The notes: generated by a model not told the origin, from the letters alone. A stretch of 64,000 nt of DNA from Nitzschia sp. DOCU1 (GCA_951394045.1 OX596000.1:1525761-1589760), one strand, 5' to 3'; numbered from the stretch's first letter, positions 1 through 12,246 are shown. Made by a program: numbers and translations.

Positions 1-280
1 CTGTCACAAGGTGGTATCCTCATTTTTTACCAATTGCCTGATGGACACAAAAACATACTCCTGTTACAATGATGACATTTCGATGACTATTCTTTTTTGC
101 TTCCTTGTCTGGGCTGATGACAGCATTGATACGTTCAGCCCCATATTTTCTCGCGCACTTTACTTGGCGGCAGGGAATGACCCTCCAATCAACCATAAGA
201 CGCTCATCGGGGACAAAAAGTGCTTATGGAAAAATGTGGTTGAAAGGCGCAGATCGCATTGCCACGATGGGCATTTTAGA

Positions 281-589
281 ATGAGCCAAGACAGCGATAC
301 TGGCAGAGTGCCAGCAAAAGACCGATTATACGAACTTTTGGATTCATTAGAGGACTTGATAGAAGACGATGGATCGGTTTCCATGGACAACCGAGGAAGC
401 ATGGTTGAACTGGCCACTGTGGTCAAGAATTTTCAGCAACAGTATTCCAACCTTGTACATGGAAATGTCGTCAAGCGTCTTGACTGTTTTGGACTACCGG
501 TAGGTGAATTTTCGGTGATGGCGAATGGGGGCTTCTGCCTAAATGCTGCTTCGTTTTGTTTCGGAGATACCAGTAGAAGCCAGAAATGA
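281..589 (+). CDS. possible coding exon, unknown protein
   Basis: An open frame from an ATG at 281 encodes about 100 residues. It begins with a hydrophilic, probably helical stretch rich in Asp, Glu and Leu. I recognise no family. A possible splice donor (GTAGGT) near 499 follows the most protein-like part, so the true exon may end there. Nothing supports the frame upstream of 281. It is kept only because its composition is more protein-like than neighbouring frames; it may be spurious. Confidence 0.22.
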   Translation: MSQDSDTGRVPAKDRLYELLDSLEDLIEDDGSVSMDNRGSMVELATVVKNFQQQYSNLVHGNVVKRLDCFGLPVGEFSVMANGGFCLNAASFCFGDTSRSQK

Positions 590-3500
590 GTAGAAGCCAG
601 AAACGCTAATTGAGCTACCGCATGCGTGAGCATTCCAAAAGAGCCTTTTGAAGCTATCTGGCTTTGCTACTTTGACCGTTGGCCTTCCTTGAGCCTCGGA
701 AGGCTCAACGAAGGCCAACATGGCTCGTGTTTGAATCGTGTCATGACCACCCAGGCATTTGTCTACTAGTATCAAGATAATAACGGGATGCGTAGTGTTT
801 GATATCAGTCTTGCAAATCATACTACTTTTAACAAGGAAAGGCTAAACATCTCTCTAGAACAACTACTCGTAGTCGATATGAGCGGACCTTGCCTCACTG
901 GAAAATTTGGTGCTATAAATTTTATCGCTGGTAGGAGCTGTCTCCTTCGAACGTTTACTACTAGTGCAATATATTAGTACCTCTCAGCTCAATTCTTAAA
1001 AAAAGAAGTCGACATACTGCTGTGGACCATACCATGACCGCCTCTTTAACTTTTCCCGCAAATTGGAACACTGGAGCAAATTGCCATGTTCCCGCTTTAT
1101 TCCTCGCACCTTCTTACCCAACCCTTCCCAGTCTTCGTACAGCCCACAACTTTTCATTCCAACTCGCAAACAACATGACATGATCATTGCATTTTGACAC
1201 GTGCCACCACTACTCCTACTACCCCTCCCATTTCAGATTCCAAGCGTTCAAACCTAGCTCCAGGAGCCACTGCTGATCACTCCATGCCAAACAATCCATG
1301 GAAACCCCTGTCGTCTGAAAGTTTCCGTTGTCCAAAGAGACACAAGATTCTTAGTAGCCAAGGTGTAAATTTAATATCTGAGCTCGTCTTTCTCGGTTTG
1401 AAGGGCGGTGGTTTTCCTGTAAAAGAAGATGTACTGCCGGTGCTGCACCAAGAAACTAGCTCCTTGGCAGGACTTGCTGATAACGATGACGGGGCATCAC
1501 CAATCACAATACTGAAATAATTACCTTCTTCTAGCCGATGGTACTACTAGCAAGTAATCTATCCCAGAGACGGGCATCAGCACCGTGTTTTCCCCTACTA
1601 CTATTTAACTATCTTATTACTACTCGCCTAATACTGTCATTGTAATATTGGTGGACGCCGAGGCAATTCTAACGAATAAACCCTCATGGTCAATGGACGA
1701 GTCATTGGAAGGGCATTTGTCCACCGTTGCCGAGCCGTAAGGATCAAAGCCAGTCATAACAGCGAGGTAGCTTTCACTAGACATGATGAGGCTTTGTGGC
1801 CGACTGTTTCCCTCATCATTGCTATCAAGGCTTGCAGAGATGGGAATCGTCCCACTTGTGCAAGACTTGTTTTTCCAAATGGTCCCAAGGTGGTGACGAG
1901 GAAATCGTTGTCTAACCTCTCACCGCCCTTGGACACATCGGAAAGGCCGCGCCGGAGGCTACAGTCATGTCAATTCGGTGCCGTACCGTCTGGGTGCTTC
2001 TGCTGGAGAATGGCCTCAAGCCGAGAATATCTGCCAAAGGACTGAGCAAACAAATGTTTGGCCCCCCATCCATGATACAGACCATACACTTCGGCATTGG
2101 CGGCAGCGACTCCATCTTGAGTTGTTGCAAATTGCTTGGGTGACTTTTAAAAATTTGTTGAATAAGGATGTTTGATATTGCAGCTGGCGGTTTGTCGGGA
2201 AAGACCGGAAGCCGCTGGTTTCTCTACCAAATGAGGAAGTTTCGGGTGTACATTAGCGTTGCGTTTGAATTCAAGTAAGCGGCGAAGAGTGGGACAAGAT
2301 GTAGATTTGCCCCCCAGTTTCTTTTCAATGTAGTCGGCTTTGCAAAGCATTCCTTTCTTGTAATAGCTTTGAGAGCAGCCCTTCTCGGGCCCGGTATGAT
2401 CGTATGGTGTTGCGTATTGCAGAGGATAACTTGACAGTCTCGGCAAAGATACGGGTAATAATCAACATCATCCTTCCCCCAAGATAAAGACGGTTTCAGA
2501 CTTTGTGATGATAATGCTGATTGCTTTTAAAGTTCTCCTCAACTGCCATCAAGACCCACTCCTCAATCTTCAAGTAAGGAACAAGACCAGTTCAAAGCTT
2601 ACTATCTTGATAATAGCTGGCAAGAAAAATTGGAATCTCTAGAGAGAGGAGAGTAGTAGTAACACTTCCGAAGTCATCTGCTATCGGACAAAAGACTGAC
2701 GTCACCGAACAGTGTTAGCGAAAATCGCCTACTCGTTTTTTTAAAACTCAAATCCAGTGCTACCGGGATTTTATCTACGGTAGAAAGAAGTACACATACA
2801 TTTCTGTCACGCCATCTTCAACTTCAACTTCTCCTCGATTCTCGTTTAGTTTATGCCTTTTTGAACAAACGGAGAAATTTCTCGGAATCGGAAGAATTCG
2901 GGTTCTGTGTTGTGTTGGTTCATATGCCCTTTCTTCTGATCGAATAAAACTATTTTTCCAGCGCCTTTTCAGACAAAACTCATCCAACACTAGAGGTGCA
3001 TATTGCGCCTGCCCGTTCTCGTAGACCGCACGTAAAAGTTTAACAGTACACTTTTGCGAAAAAAGTCCGTCCCGACGCAATTTCTATGGTTGAACTATCG
3101 CGGCAAAAACAACGGGCGATCCCAAGTATGTACCTACCCCTGCATCGACTCGCCCGGTTGCATCACAATCAGCCAATCACATCTCACGAATCCACGTAGA
3201 CCGCACGTAAAAGTTTAACAGTACACTTTTGCAAAAAAAGTCCGTCCCGACGCAATTTGTATGGGTTAAACTACCGGTATGGCCAAGAAAAAAAGGTCTT
3301 CTCGAAGAAACTCCAACACCAACGAAACAACGGCAATGCAATATGCACAATGGCCCGATTCCTTTCTTCAATCCAACTGGCCATGACTTACCCAGCGACA
3401 ATATCACCCACCAACGTATCTTGCCAAAGAAATGATAAACATGCCATCCATGATCATCCGGAAGATGATCTCCATTATGCATGAGACATGAAACGAAGAT

Positions 3501-5226
3501 ATTTCACACAGAATGAGTTTCTCGTCACCATCAGATTTGTTTTTGTGATCGATGTTTGATTTTGATGCTTCCATGTGAACGGTAAAATCATCTGTGGGTT
3601 CTCATTCCCCAGCATCCAAACTTCCCAATTTAAAGATGTACATACACATAATTATCCTACCGTACTCGTGCAACCACGTCTACTTACTAACACCAATAAC
3701 ATACCTCCTATCATTCCATACATTTTAGCGCGCATTAACTGCAACAACCAAGAATCTTTCTCCTGTCAACAATTATGAACCCAGGATAGGGATAACTACT
3801 ACCTTGTTCTCTCACGTGCCATTGTCTCACCAAACCGTCAACTGACAAAAATTCTCAAACAGTTAATTTTGCTCCATTCAGCCTCTCATCTTGTCTACCA
3901 CCATGGTAGTATTGAAACCCCACTTCCACTCAAACATCATAGCTTCAAATCCACTGATGCTGCATTGCATGTCCAATCGTCATTACAACAAAGATAGACA
4001 TCGTCTTTCACAAACTTCCCTCCCTGAGCGTTATTTGCGACAGTTCGTTTGTGGTCTACAAATTCATGGGCTGCCATTCAATTGCGCTATGTAATTTAAC
4101 GTCTGTCCGGAAGCCTTCCCGCGCCTGCACCTACTACCCCCTTTTGTTATCTATTTCGTTTTCTCCTTGCGGAGTGCCTTGGCTCACACCGGGGCCCCTT
4201 CCCCAGTGTTCGGTAGGTCTTGCGGGTCACCCTCACGGGAGCACCACGGACCACTATCAAGAGTACAGAATTAGGCGCAGATGTCGCCATTGAACCACGA
4301 ATCAAATACGAATGACTCAGACAACTATTGCGAGAGATTTCTATGGAGGATTGCAGAGACTCTAAGAAAGAAACAGGGTCAAATTAGTAAAGTAGAGTAC
4401 ATAAGAGCTCATTCTTTTGAGTTTCGCTCAGTAGGTCGGATTATTGTATTAATTTGCTACATACGAGTCGGATAGCCGCAGTAGAGCGGGTTGATTTCCA
4501 ACACATTCATCCTTCCTTTGCGGCATGGACTGCCGGATCTTCCTTCCATACTATGGTCACCTCACTTTGTTTGTATAGTAGGAACGTTCCCATTTGCCCG
4601 GCCTTGAAGAATGTAATTTCTCGTTTGACGGCAGCGTTGTGCCATACTGTGACGCGCCTGATGCCAAAAGATCAAAACGAGCAAGAATGTGACAAACATT
4701 TTCGAGGCCGCCATAGAACATAACGTGTCTTATTAGCGAGGCTTTGAAAACGATGAGGGCTGTAAGTTCATGTGTCATTTTGCCTGCTGAATGAAGATGC
4801 AGCAGATGCCGGTGGCTGCTGATGGTTGTGCCATGTGAATTGGATGCTGATCGATAAAGTGTTTTGTTTCTACTACATGTTGCAGAGGCCAGTAGGGAGT
4901 CTCTATTTTGAAAAAAGACCTTTCATTTTCCTTGCTAGTTATTGTCAATGCTCTTGATTATGAACAGGTCGCATTGCAGTCAACATATCCCCACAGCTGC
5001 CTCCGCAAGCCGAGGTGCAAGCCGAATTTAAAATATCTACCCCACACTTGTTCTTGCAGTGATACTGGAAGAAGCTACCGTGAGCACTGCTGCGTTGCCT
5101 ATTTCGGCAAGAATGGCATCCATATCATTGCGAGTTTATCTACTAGGTTTCGATTGGTGGTGCTGTCACCGAAGAGCAGGATTGGTGGCGGCAACCGCGA
5201 CATAGACTGGGAACGCACCTTACTTT
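590..5226. other. long stretch without a convincing gene
   Basis: Short open frames occur on both strands, but none exceeds about 130 codons or resembles a known family. The stretch is AT-rich, with many short motifs such as CTACTACT and TACTAG. The only clear structure is the duplicated 80-bp segment near 3.0-3.3 kb. I see no RNA gene. Confidence 0.5.
3020..3275. repeat. direct repeat of about 80 bp (3020-3099 and 3195-3275)
   Basis: Both copies start with CGTAGACCGCACGTAAAAG and continue through a near-identical stretch ending in TATGG-TTAAACTA or TATGGTTGAACTA. They are in direct orientation, 175 bp apart, with only a few differences. The duplication is recent or conserved. No coding potential is evident. 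Confidence 0.75.
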
Positions 5227-5294
5227 CGAAGGCTATTCTAAGCATTGACGTACACCATCGGTCTGTTGTACGTCAATGCGTACAATAGCCTTCG
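5227..5294. repeat. 28-bp imperfect inverted repeat (hairpin)
   Basis: The left arm at 5227-5254 (CGAAGGCTATT...GACGTACA) matches the reverse complement of 5267-5294 at 26 of 28 positions, around a 12-nt loop. It could be a MITE-like element, a decayed terminal repeat, or a transcribed hairpin. No gene overlaps it. Confidence 0.8.
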
Positions 5295-5299
5295 ACGTA

Positions 5300-6311
5300 C
5301 GGAGTGTAACATTTGTCTTGAACTGGGAACTAGTGTCGGAACAAGGGTAGCGGTAGGTGCCATTGTTAACGTCAATGCCTTCGGTGTCGCTTTCTTGGAG
5401 ATGTCATAGGATGTCAGTATTCATATCTGTCACGAGCGCGCTGCTGGTGGTTGGTTTCTTCTTTGTGGCGGTTGTTAGCGGGGCGGACGAGGAGTGAAAC
5501 AAGAGTTTTACATGAAATCGGAATGCTCGCCAAACCTACCGATAATGCCATGATAGAACTTCTAAGCAGTAATCGTTGCTTTGATTCCACCTGGTGGCTA
5601 AGGTTGTCAAAAGCAGCACGACGACGAGCGAGAGAAAATTCGATGGCCCTCATACGACCAATTTGTTTAATAAAACATACTGTCAGATGGATCCGGTGAA
5701 TGTTATTTTCAGTGAAGAATCCCAGAGGACCGCATTTCAAAGACACTAGTAGCAAAAACGGATATTCCTGTCAAAAGCAAGACGTTTTGGCCAACTCTTG
5801 CCGGGTGACGCTTGCTTGAGTAAGGTCCGGCATTCTTTGTCACCTTAACACAGAAAAATAGCGATAATAGTTAGGCTTTCGTTGTCGTCGGCAGTTATTT
5901 CTACCTGCTGGGCCAAGGCCAGTTTCATCTCTTCCTTCAGGTACAGCACGATTTTTCCATTGCATCGTCGCAACCTCTTTCTGCATGTTGAACCTTTGCA
6001 GCTTTGCTCGCTTCGACCACGTTTCAAGAGATATCCACTTTCGTTTCTCTTTGTCGACAAGGAGTGATACCAGAAAGTGGCCGATTGACAACGATTGCGA
6101 CCGATTCACTCTTCTCGGTGTTATCTCTCTCTCTCATAATTCGTCGGATTAATGGGACCTGTACTTAGGGAAGTAATGAAGTCTTGGGGGTTGATCGGGC
6201 ATGAGTGGTAGTATCGGAGTAAAAAATGGTTTCTCCTTTCAGAGGTGGCGAGCGAAGGTTCTCTGTCGCAATTTTCGGGGGTTCTCTAGAGAGTTATCAT
6301 AGGCTCAAAGA
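5300..6311. other. intergenic, no gene seen
   Basis: Open frames of up to about 110 codons exist on both strands, but none resembles a protein family and several overlap each other. The right part is the 3' flank of the LRR gene. Confidence 0.4.
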
Positions 6312-6352
6312 ACGGCTTCAGCGGCCGAACGTCCCAAAATTGCCGAGAATGT
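6312..6352 (+). pseudogene. tiny relic resembling the cysteine synthase N-terminus
   Basis: On the plus strand this translates to [12 protein letters not shown], nearly the same as residues 30-40 of the cysteine synthase at 19204-20271 ([12 protein letters not shown]). The nucleotide match runs over about 40 bp, with mostly third-position differences. Neither flank continues the similarity. It is probably the remnant of a duplicated copy inserted just beyond the 3' end of the LRR gene. The match is short, so chance cannot be fully excluded, but both protein and DNA agree. Confidence 0.6.
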
Positions 6353-6372
6353 AGTCTGATACAAGCTAGCTA

Positions 6373-8502
6373 CTACCTAGTTTGGTTGCCGTCGCCGTCC
6401 ATGCACTTCTCTCGTTGTACGTCTAGGACCTCGGAAATGTCAACTTGCAAAAATGTCCATTCGTGTTCGTACTCCAAAGGGATCGTCCCCTCGAAACAAT
6501 TGGCTGAGAAGTTGGCCAGAGTGATGTTTCTCCAAGAAGCGTAGGCCTCTGGAAGAGTGCCTGTTAGATAATTGTCATCCAGTCTTACAATCTCCACATT
6601 TACCAACTGGCTCCAAGCGGCAGGAAGTGTGCCAGTCAAGGCATTTTGATGAATGAACAACCATGACAAAGCGCTCAATTGACTCCAAGTGTCAGGAAGT
6701 GTACCCGCCAGATGGTTGAAGTGTAGAGCCGCAATCGCCATGTTGGACAGTTCACTCCAAGCGTTGGGGAGTGTCCCTGTTAAGACATTACCATAAAGTG
6801 ACAAGATCGAAATTTCAGACCATTTACTCCAACTGGGGGGAAGTGTGCCGGTTACATGGTTATCGTAGAGATACACGTGATCCAGGTTTGACAATTGACT
6901 CCAAGTGTCGGGAAGTGTGCCAGTCAAAGCGTTTTGAGATAAGGACAGCGATGATAAGGCGGCCCATTGACTCCAGGAGTCGGGAAGGGTGCCAGTCAAG
7001 GCATTTAGAGATGAGGAGAACCATGTCAAGGCGGTCCATGCACTCCAAGAGTCGGGAAGTGTACCAGTCAAGGCATTTTGATAAAGTAACAACCATGACA
7101 AGGCGGTCCATTGATTCCAATCGTCCGGAAGTGTGCCGGTAAATTGGTTGAAGTGTAGAGACACAAACTCCACGTTCGAACATCCACTCCAATCGCCCGG
7201 GAGTGTCCCTGTCAACTCATTCTTGGCTAACTCAATATAAGTCAAATTTGAAAGTTGACCTATTTCGGTGGGGAGGGTTCCCGTCAGCTTGTTGTAATAA
7301 AATGATAGAACGCGGAGATGAGACAAAGTTTCAAATAATGAAACAGGAAGCGTGCCTGTCAATAAGTTGCTGGACAGCCATAGGTGTTGAAGATTAGTGA
7401 GAAGTCCCAACTCGGTGGGAATGGTTCCACTTAGGCTACATGCGGTAAGAACCAATACTTCCAGCCCAGTCAGCTTGAACAACCAGGATGGTATTGGCGA
7501 AGGGTTAAAACCGTTGCCATCATCAAACATGTTATCCATATCCAGCTCTATGAGTCCCGATAGATATCGTAGAGCGCTCGGTATGGTACTTTGGATGCCA
7601 TTTTGAGCGATACGAAGAGATTCAACTCGTCCTTGAGTATCGCATCGGATCACACCAGCTGGAAGGGATTTGACGTTGTAACCGTCCGAAGCCCCAGAGG
7701 TATCGTAATAATCAATCCTTTCTTTCCATGTGCACTCGTCGTCCTTGGAAAGAAAGCGAAGCTGATTCCACCATGCAGTTCCATTAGTTGCGAAATAGAA
7801 ATTTGCAAGGACGAATCGTTGTACGATCCGCCATTCGGGAGTGTATGGATCATCCAATATGCCACTCTCATCGTCCACAGTCAACCAACGATAGGCCATT
7901 TGCGCAATGATAGTATCATTCCTGGAGCCTTCAGCTTCGATAATTGGTTGCAAAATCAGCCATGGATCCTTCCCCTCTGGCGCGGAGGTTGGAGAAGGAG
8001 TCTTCAGGTGTTCGCCATTGTCGTCTTGACGCGTCAATGGAAATACAATAGCCAAGGTGGTACTAACTGCAACCACAAAAAGGACAATCGACCTGCGATA
8101 CAACCGCCGAGTCTGAGCTTCGACGTGGGTTTCGTTTTGAATGACAGTGGCTTCTATAGTTGACCGTGTCATTGTGGCTGCTTGGCGCTGCGGCTCGCCC
8201 ACAACATAGGCATCCACTTGCAGTGCGACCGTGGCATCGTCCTCGTCTGCTGGAGTGGTTCTAGTAGTCGTAGTGACTCCGCCCGCCACTTGTCCTTCTA
8301 CATCCGCCTCGCTGTCAGTCTCGTTGATGTTCTGCTGATTATCATCGCCAGCCATTTCGTGCGCCTCCTCACAAGACGCCGTTGCTCTCGGGGGCTGTCG
8401 CGAAGCATCCCCGTCAATTTCCTCGTCGTATCTCCCAGGTCTTGTTTTGTTCCCTGGTCCTTTCATTCTTCGTCTTTCTTTGCTTGTCTTTTGGACGACC
8501 AT
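6373..8502 (-). CDS. LRR membrane protein (plant-type leucine-rich repeats)
   Basis: The product is 709 residues, encoded by one exon with an ATG start. Residues 1-135 are a charged, low-complexity cytoplasmic-type region. Residues 138-155 form one hydrophobic segment, so a type II single-pass topology is likely. Residues 180-290 form a conserved lead domain (around DPYTPEWRIVQRFVLAN) with WW and Cys residues. From about 290 to 660 there are about 15 plant-specific LRRs of the form LTGTLPxxWSxLxxL. The C-terminus has a capping segment with Cys. Such proteins are abundant in diatoms and are presumed surface or adhesion/recognition proteins; ligand and role are unknown. No kinase domain is present. 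A broken paralogue lies at 12739-14215 on the same strand, so the pair is a tandem duplication with other sequence between. Confidence 0.9.
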   Translation of the reverse strand: MVVQKTSKERRRMKGPGNKTRPGRYDEEIDGDASRQPPRATASCEEAHEMAGDDNQQNINETDSEADVEGQVAGGVTTTTRTTPADEDDATVALQVDAYVVGEPQRQAATMTRSTIEATVIQNETHVEAQTRRLYRRSIVLFVVAVSTTLAIVFPLTRQDDNGEHLKTPSPTSAPEGKDPWLILQPIIEAEGSRNDTIIAQMAYRWLTVDDESGILDDPYTPEWRIVQRFVLANFYFATNGTAWWNQLRFLSKDDECTWKERIDYYDTSGASDGYNVKSLPAGVIRCDTQGRVESLRIAQNGIQSTIPSALRYLSGLIELDMDNMFDDGNGFNPSPIPSWLFKLTGLEVLVLTACSLSGTIPTELGLLTNLQHLWLSSNLLTGTLPVSLFETLSHLRVLSFYYNKLTGTLPTEIGQLSNLTYIELAKNELTGTLPGDWSGCSNVEFVSLHFNQFTGTLPDDWNQWTALSWLLLYQNALTGTLPDSWSAWTALTWFSSSLNALTGTLPDSWSQWAALSSLSLSQNALTGTLPDTWSQLSNLDHVYLYDNHVTGTLPPSWSKWSEISILSLYGNVLTGTLPNAWSELSNMAIAALHFNHLAGTLPDTWSQLSALSWLFIHQNALTGTLPAAWSQLVNVEIVRLDDNYLTGTLPEAYASWRNITLANFSANCFEGTIPLEYEHEWTFLQVDISEVLDVQREKCMDGDGNQTR

Positions 8503-9453
8503 ATCTGCTTCTTCTGTAATGCTGTGAGAGACAAATCGTTATAGGAAGCGGAAGGGAAAGCCGGATATCAGTCAATGGTCAGAAGGCGTTGGAAACGCTT
8601 CAACAGAACGATGGATAGGCGGTTCCGCCGCTGCCCGCAGACCTGCAAAGGTTGCTGCGGCACGCTTGACGATAAAAGCCCTTTCGCCGGGCTTGGCTAT
8701 TGACACGCGTTGTTGTTACGGATCATAAAAGTACTGTGTTGGACGATGTTAGAGTCCTTCTTAACCCCCTTCGCCATCGGAACATGGAGCATACTTTTAT
8801 TTTTCACATAATCCACCGGCGATGGCATCGACTTCGTCAGATCGTGCCCGCGAATCAGTAAGAGCCCCTTCTCTTGGGCATTAGAAACGATGGGGGCGAT
8901 GTGCTTGTATGATATTGGTTATCCCTGCTGCGGAATGCTGGAAGCGAGATGCCCCATGGTTGCGGCAAACGTCAGTGGCTCAATTTTTTTGGCGGGAATT
9001 CTTTCGAGATTCCACGCGTCGCGAAGGATGCAACGCCGTGCTCGGATTAGTCATATTACTGATATCGGATTGATTTTTGGTGGGAATCCTTTCCCCCTTT
9101 TTCCCCGTATCTTTCTGGAACGTGCCACAGCGCGACGAGCCGCAAAATGAGCCATGGGACCCCCTGAAGGATTTGAAGTTGGTTGTAATTTCACGTCGCG
9201 AGAAATAACACGGTGGTATTATTTAAGAAAGATTTTGTTTTAACGTTATTTCTTCCTCCCCCTTTCACGTCTTAATCAGAAATTATCTCAAATGCATGCT
9301 TTTACCGCTGACATTTACCCTTTGGAGCACAGAGGATTACCACGCAGTTTCTGCCGCCATCCGTTGGCGTCGACACAAAAACAACAAACAAACAACGACA
9401 ATAACAATAACAACAAAGTTTGAAAACGGTGCACTTCTATCTTTAGAATAATG
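8503..9453. other. intergenic, no gene seen
   Basis: This holds the 5' flank of the LRR gene and the 3' flank of the nuclease-transposase pseudogene. Short frames here are not protein-like. An AAC/AAT-rich simple stretch lies near 9375-9420. No terminal inverted repeat for the neighbouring element was recognised by eye. Confidence 0.4.
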
Positions 9454-12246
9454 CTAATGCACACTTTGATACATAAAATTTGCACGAAAGGTAAATGCCT
9501 CCCAGATGTCACAAAAGAAATCAACCTCCCACATCTGCTCTGTGAAACCTCTTCGAATGAAACGTGACATCTTACACCGTTGCACTCCACGCTCATTCCC
9601 AGATCGCACTACTGCAACACACCCTGATCGAAGAACTCTGTCACCGCCAAACTTTTCATTTGCCTCATCTGGTTGGCAGCACAGCTGTCCATGTTTCTGG
9701 GCCTCAAGACGACGTAGATGATATCCCTTGTCCAAAATGTTTAGAAAAGGCCTGTTGGACGTGGGATCCTTCTTCTCTGCAAACTCTTGTTGATGAAGCA
9801 AGATTTGTGTGTCCCTGATTTGTCGATCCTCGTCGCTGTGTCCAGTCACAAGTGGCAAGCTATAAATCCATCCACATAGCTGTAGTGCCACCCCGGCCTT
9901 GGCACAGCACATACCATAATAGTTATTGTGTAGGGCTCTGTTGAGATCCGCAGAGTTGGGATTTGGAAAAGGTATGTTTGTTGTGTCATGCATGATAACT
10001 CGGTGGTCATCAACTTTGCTAAAATGATTGTTCCAATTGTCTTTGCGCAGGTCTGCATCTTCTTTGTAGGATGCATACATGGGCCAGCGTTGTCGACAAT
10101 CCAGCTCATCACGGTTGCGTTTCACAATGGATTTTCGGAGTGTCTGCCAATGGGCCCCATAAGATTTTTCAAGTTCTGTGACCCGGATGTATGTTCGACC
10201 CCATGAAAACTCAAAATAGAGAACAAGCTCTTCCAACCACGTCAATTTTGTGACTGTAGTCGTCATTTTGTCAAAGTCACCTCCGTATATGATTGTTGCA
10301 TACCGCAGCAAGTGCTTCAGGTCGGTAAATCCAGTGCGCCTTTTCACTTCTTTTGGACACAACGAGCCAATTGTAATCTGAACCTGTTCCTCCTTCTTCA
10401 GCAGTTCTCCCCCAGGCAGGCTGTATTTGTTTGTTTCTTCTTCCACCATGCACAGTCTTTCCCCAGTATGTACTCAACAATTACTTGCCATTTCAACCAG
10501 GCAGGATGGTACAACGTGCCGAAAGGTTCTTTTTTCACATTTTTGTCGTGGTGGGATTTTAAGGAGCGATGCCAAAATCCAAATGAGTCCAGCAACATCC
10601 TGGATATGTACATTTATGTCCACTATCAACTTCTCAATATCCCGGACAGTGCAGGATTTAATAATCTGAAAATCATCTGTAGACACGTGTAGGGCTGACG
10701 TTGGAAGCAAGGGAAACTTGACATCTTTGACCTCCTTTTGGAAAAACTTGAAGGCACCATCCTGCAACTGCAAGACCAACCCCATGACTTGCCGGTAGGT
10801 GGCAGCCTGAGGCACTGGCTGGCCTGCCTCTTCCAGGGCAGCCCTCATTTCAGTTTCATCTTCCTCGGCACTTCCCATGCCAGCTAGTGTGTGTCGTGCA
10901 CACGTGCAGCATAGCCAAGAATCCTTAGTAATATCCTCTAAGGGCAGCATCTTGCAAAATTTGCATAAAATAGCACTGCACAACATACACTTTGTGGAGC
11001 CGCCCTCATCTTTTAAGAAAACATGGCTCGTTCCAGGCTTATATCCCATGCAGGTGCCCAGGGGTGGGCCTGCCACAATCGTGATGGAGGTGTTGCTGAG
11101 GGAAAATTCATGTATGTACTGGTCTAGTTGGCATGGCTTCTCTCCATACACATAGCCCTGGTTGCTTGGCTTGTAGATCAGCAATTTTGCCACGCAGAAC
11201 ATAGCTTCAGGAGACAAGGCGCCTGGGAACTTGCTCATGGTTTCAATAATAATCAAGTTGAGTTCATCGGGAGATTTACCCTGGTGTCCTCCAAGTAGTG
11301 CAGTGACAGCAGATGCTCCCTTTCCAGGAACCCCACCTGGACAAGCATCGCAACCAAGAACACACGCAATCAAGGCTCTAGTCATCGGATTGACTATTCC
11401 AGAGAACACTGGATGATTTGGTGTTCGCCCACCACTAGCCTTATCAAAAGGATTGCAGTTGATTCTTGGCTCTAGAAGCTGCTGGATGGCTTCTGCCAAA
11501 CATGCTTGTCCGGTGTACAGGCGAGCTGTCTGGATAGCCAATTCGTTGCTTGTCCGTGTAGTCAACTTTAGATCCTTGACTAATAGATCCATTGTTCTTG
11601 ACAAATCCTTTCCTTGGCCAATGTACATTGCAAAGTCTGAGTCACCAGATATAACAAAGTCGGCTTTCCCATCCAGCACATGCTTGGCAATGCAGGGGTC
11701 CGCCTGCATCGGAGCAATTTCAAAGGAAAAATTGCCACCCTCGCCATTTACAAACCCAGATGCGAACTCACTGCATCTTTCACTGAAATCTTCAGGCAAA
11801 AGTTGTCGTTGAATAGCATTTTCAAGCGATTTTACTTCCTTCTGCTTATCTGCAATTGCATCCTCCTCAGAATCAGTGTTGTTGAGTAGGCTCTGTAGCT
11901 CGTTCCGTCTAAATATCACCTCAATCGCATTTTTCGCAGCTTTTGCTCGTCTTTCGCAAGATGCTCGTTTGGATGCATGTCAGATCTGTGGATTATCACA
12001 TATGATGTGAATATCACACTTCTTTTTCGTGAAATCAGTGGCTATTCTTGCTATCGCCCCATCTGGGGAGAAAGCAGAGCGGTCATGGATGTACTTGAAT
12101 GCGAGAAGGTTGGCATCAATCACACCCTTCAGCCTGCGATTCTCAGTCGTAGCATCTGCCAGCTGTTGTAGTACAAACAGCACTTCATCAAAGGGCGCCA
12201 ATGCCTTTCGGGGGGCGTTGCCCGTATTGAGAAATTTACCGTCCAT
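9454..12246 (-). pseudogene. XPG/FEN-like nuclease + zinc segment + DDE transposase-like domain, one broken frame
   Basis: One reading frame of 931 codons from an ATG at 12246 is interrupted by TGA at 11980-11982 and at 10474-10476. Residues 25-130 resemble the XPG N-domain (DANLLAF; HASKRASCERRAK after the first stop). Residues 176-210 are XPG-I-like, with APMQAD and ISGDSDF supplying metal-binding acidic residues. Residues 295-310 (LGCDACPGGVPGKG) match the helix-hairpin-helix of FEN/XPG nucleases. Residues 420-449 hold a run of Cys pairs likely to bind zinc. The C-terminal third looks like a DDE transposase: Asp754 (MHDTTN), Asp839 (ILDKGY) and Glu885 (NERGVQ), with a catalytic-type D-85-D-46-E spacing. 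The first TGA stands where Arg (CGA) is expected, so C-to-T decay is likely. The nuclease call is firm, the DDE call moderate. It lies between two LRR paralogues and is likely a mobile element or a domesticated derivative. Confidence 0.7.

Noticed and set aside
6771..7192. Open frames of 110-123 codons inside the LRR gene
   Set aside because: They are out-of-frame shadows of the LRR repeats, whose periodicity keeps other frames open.
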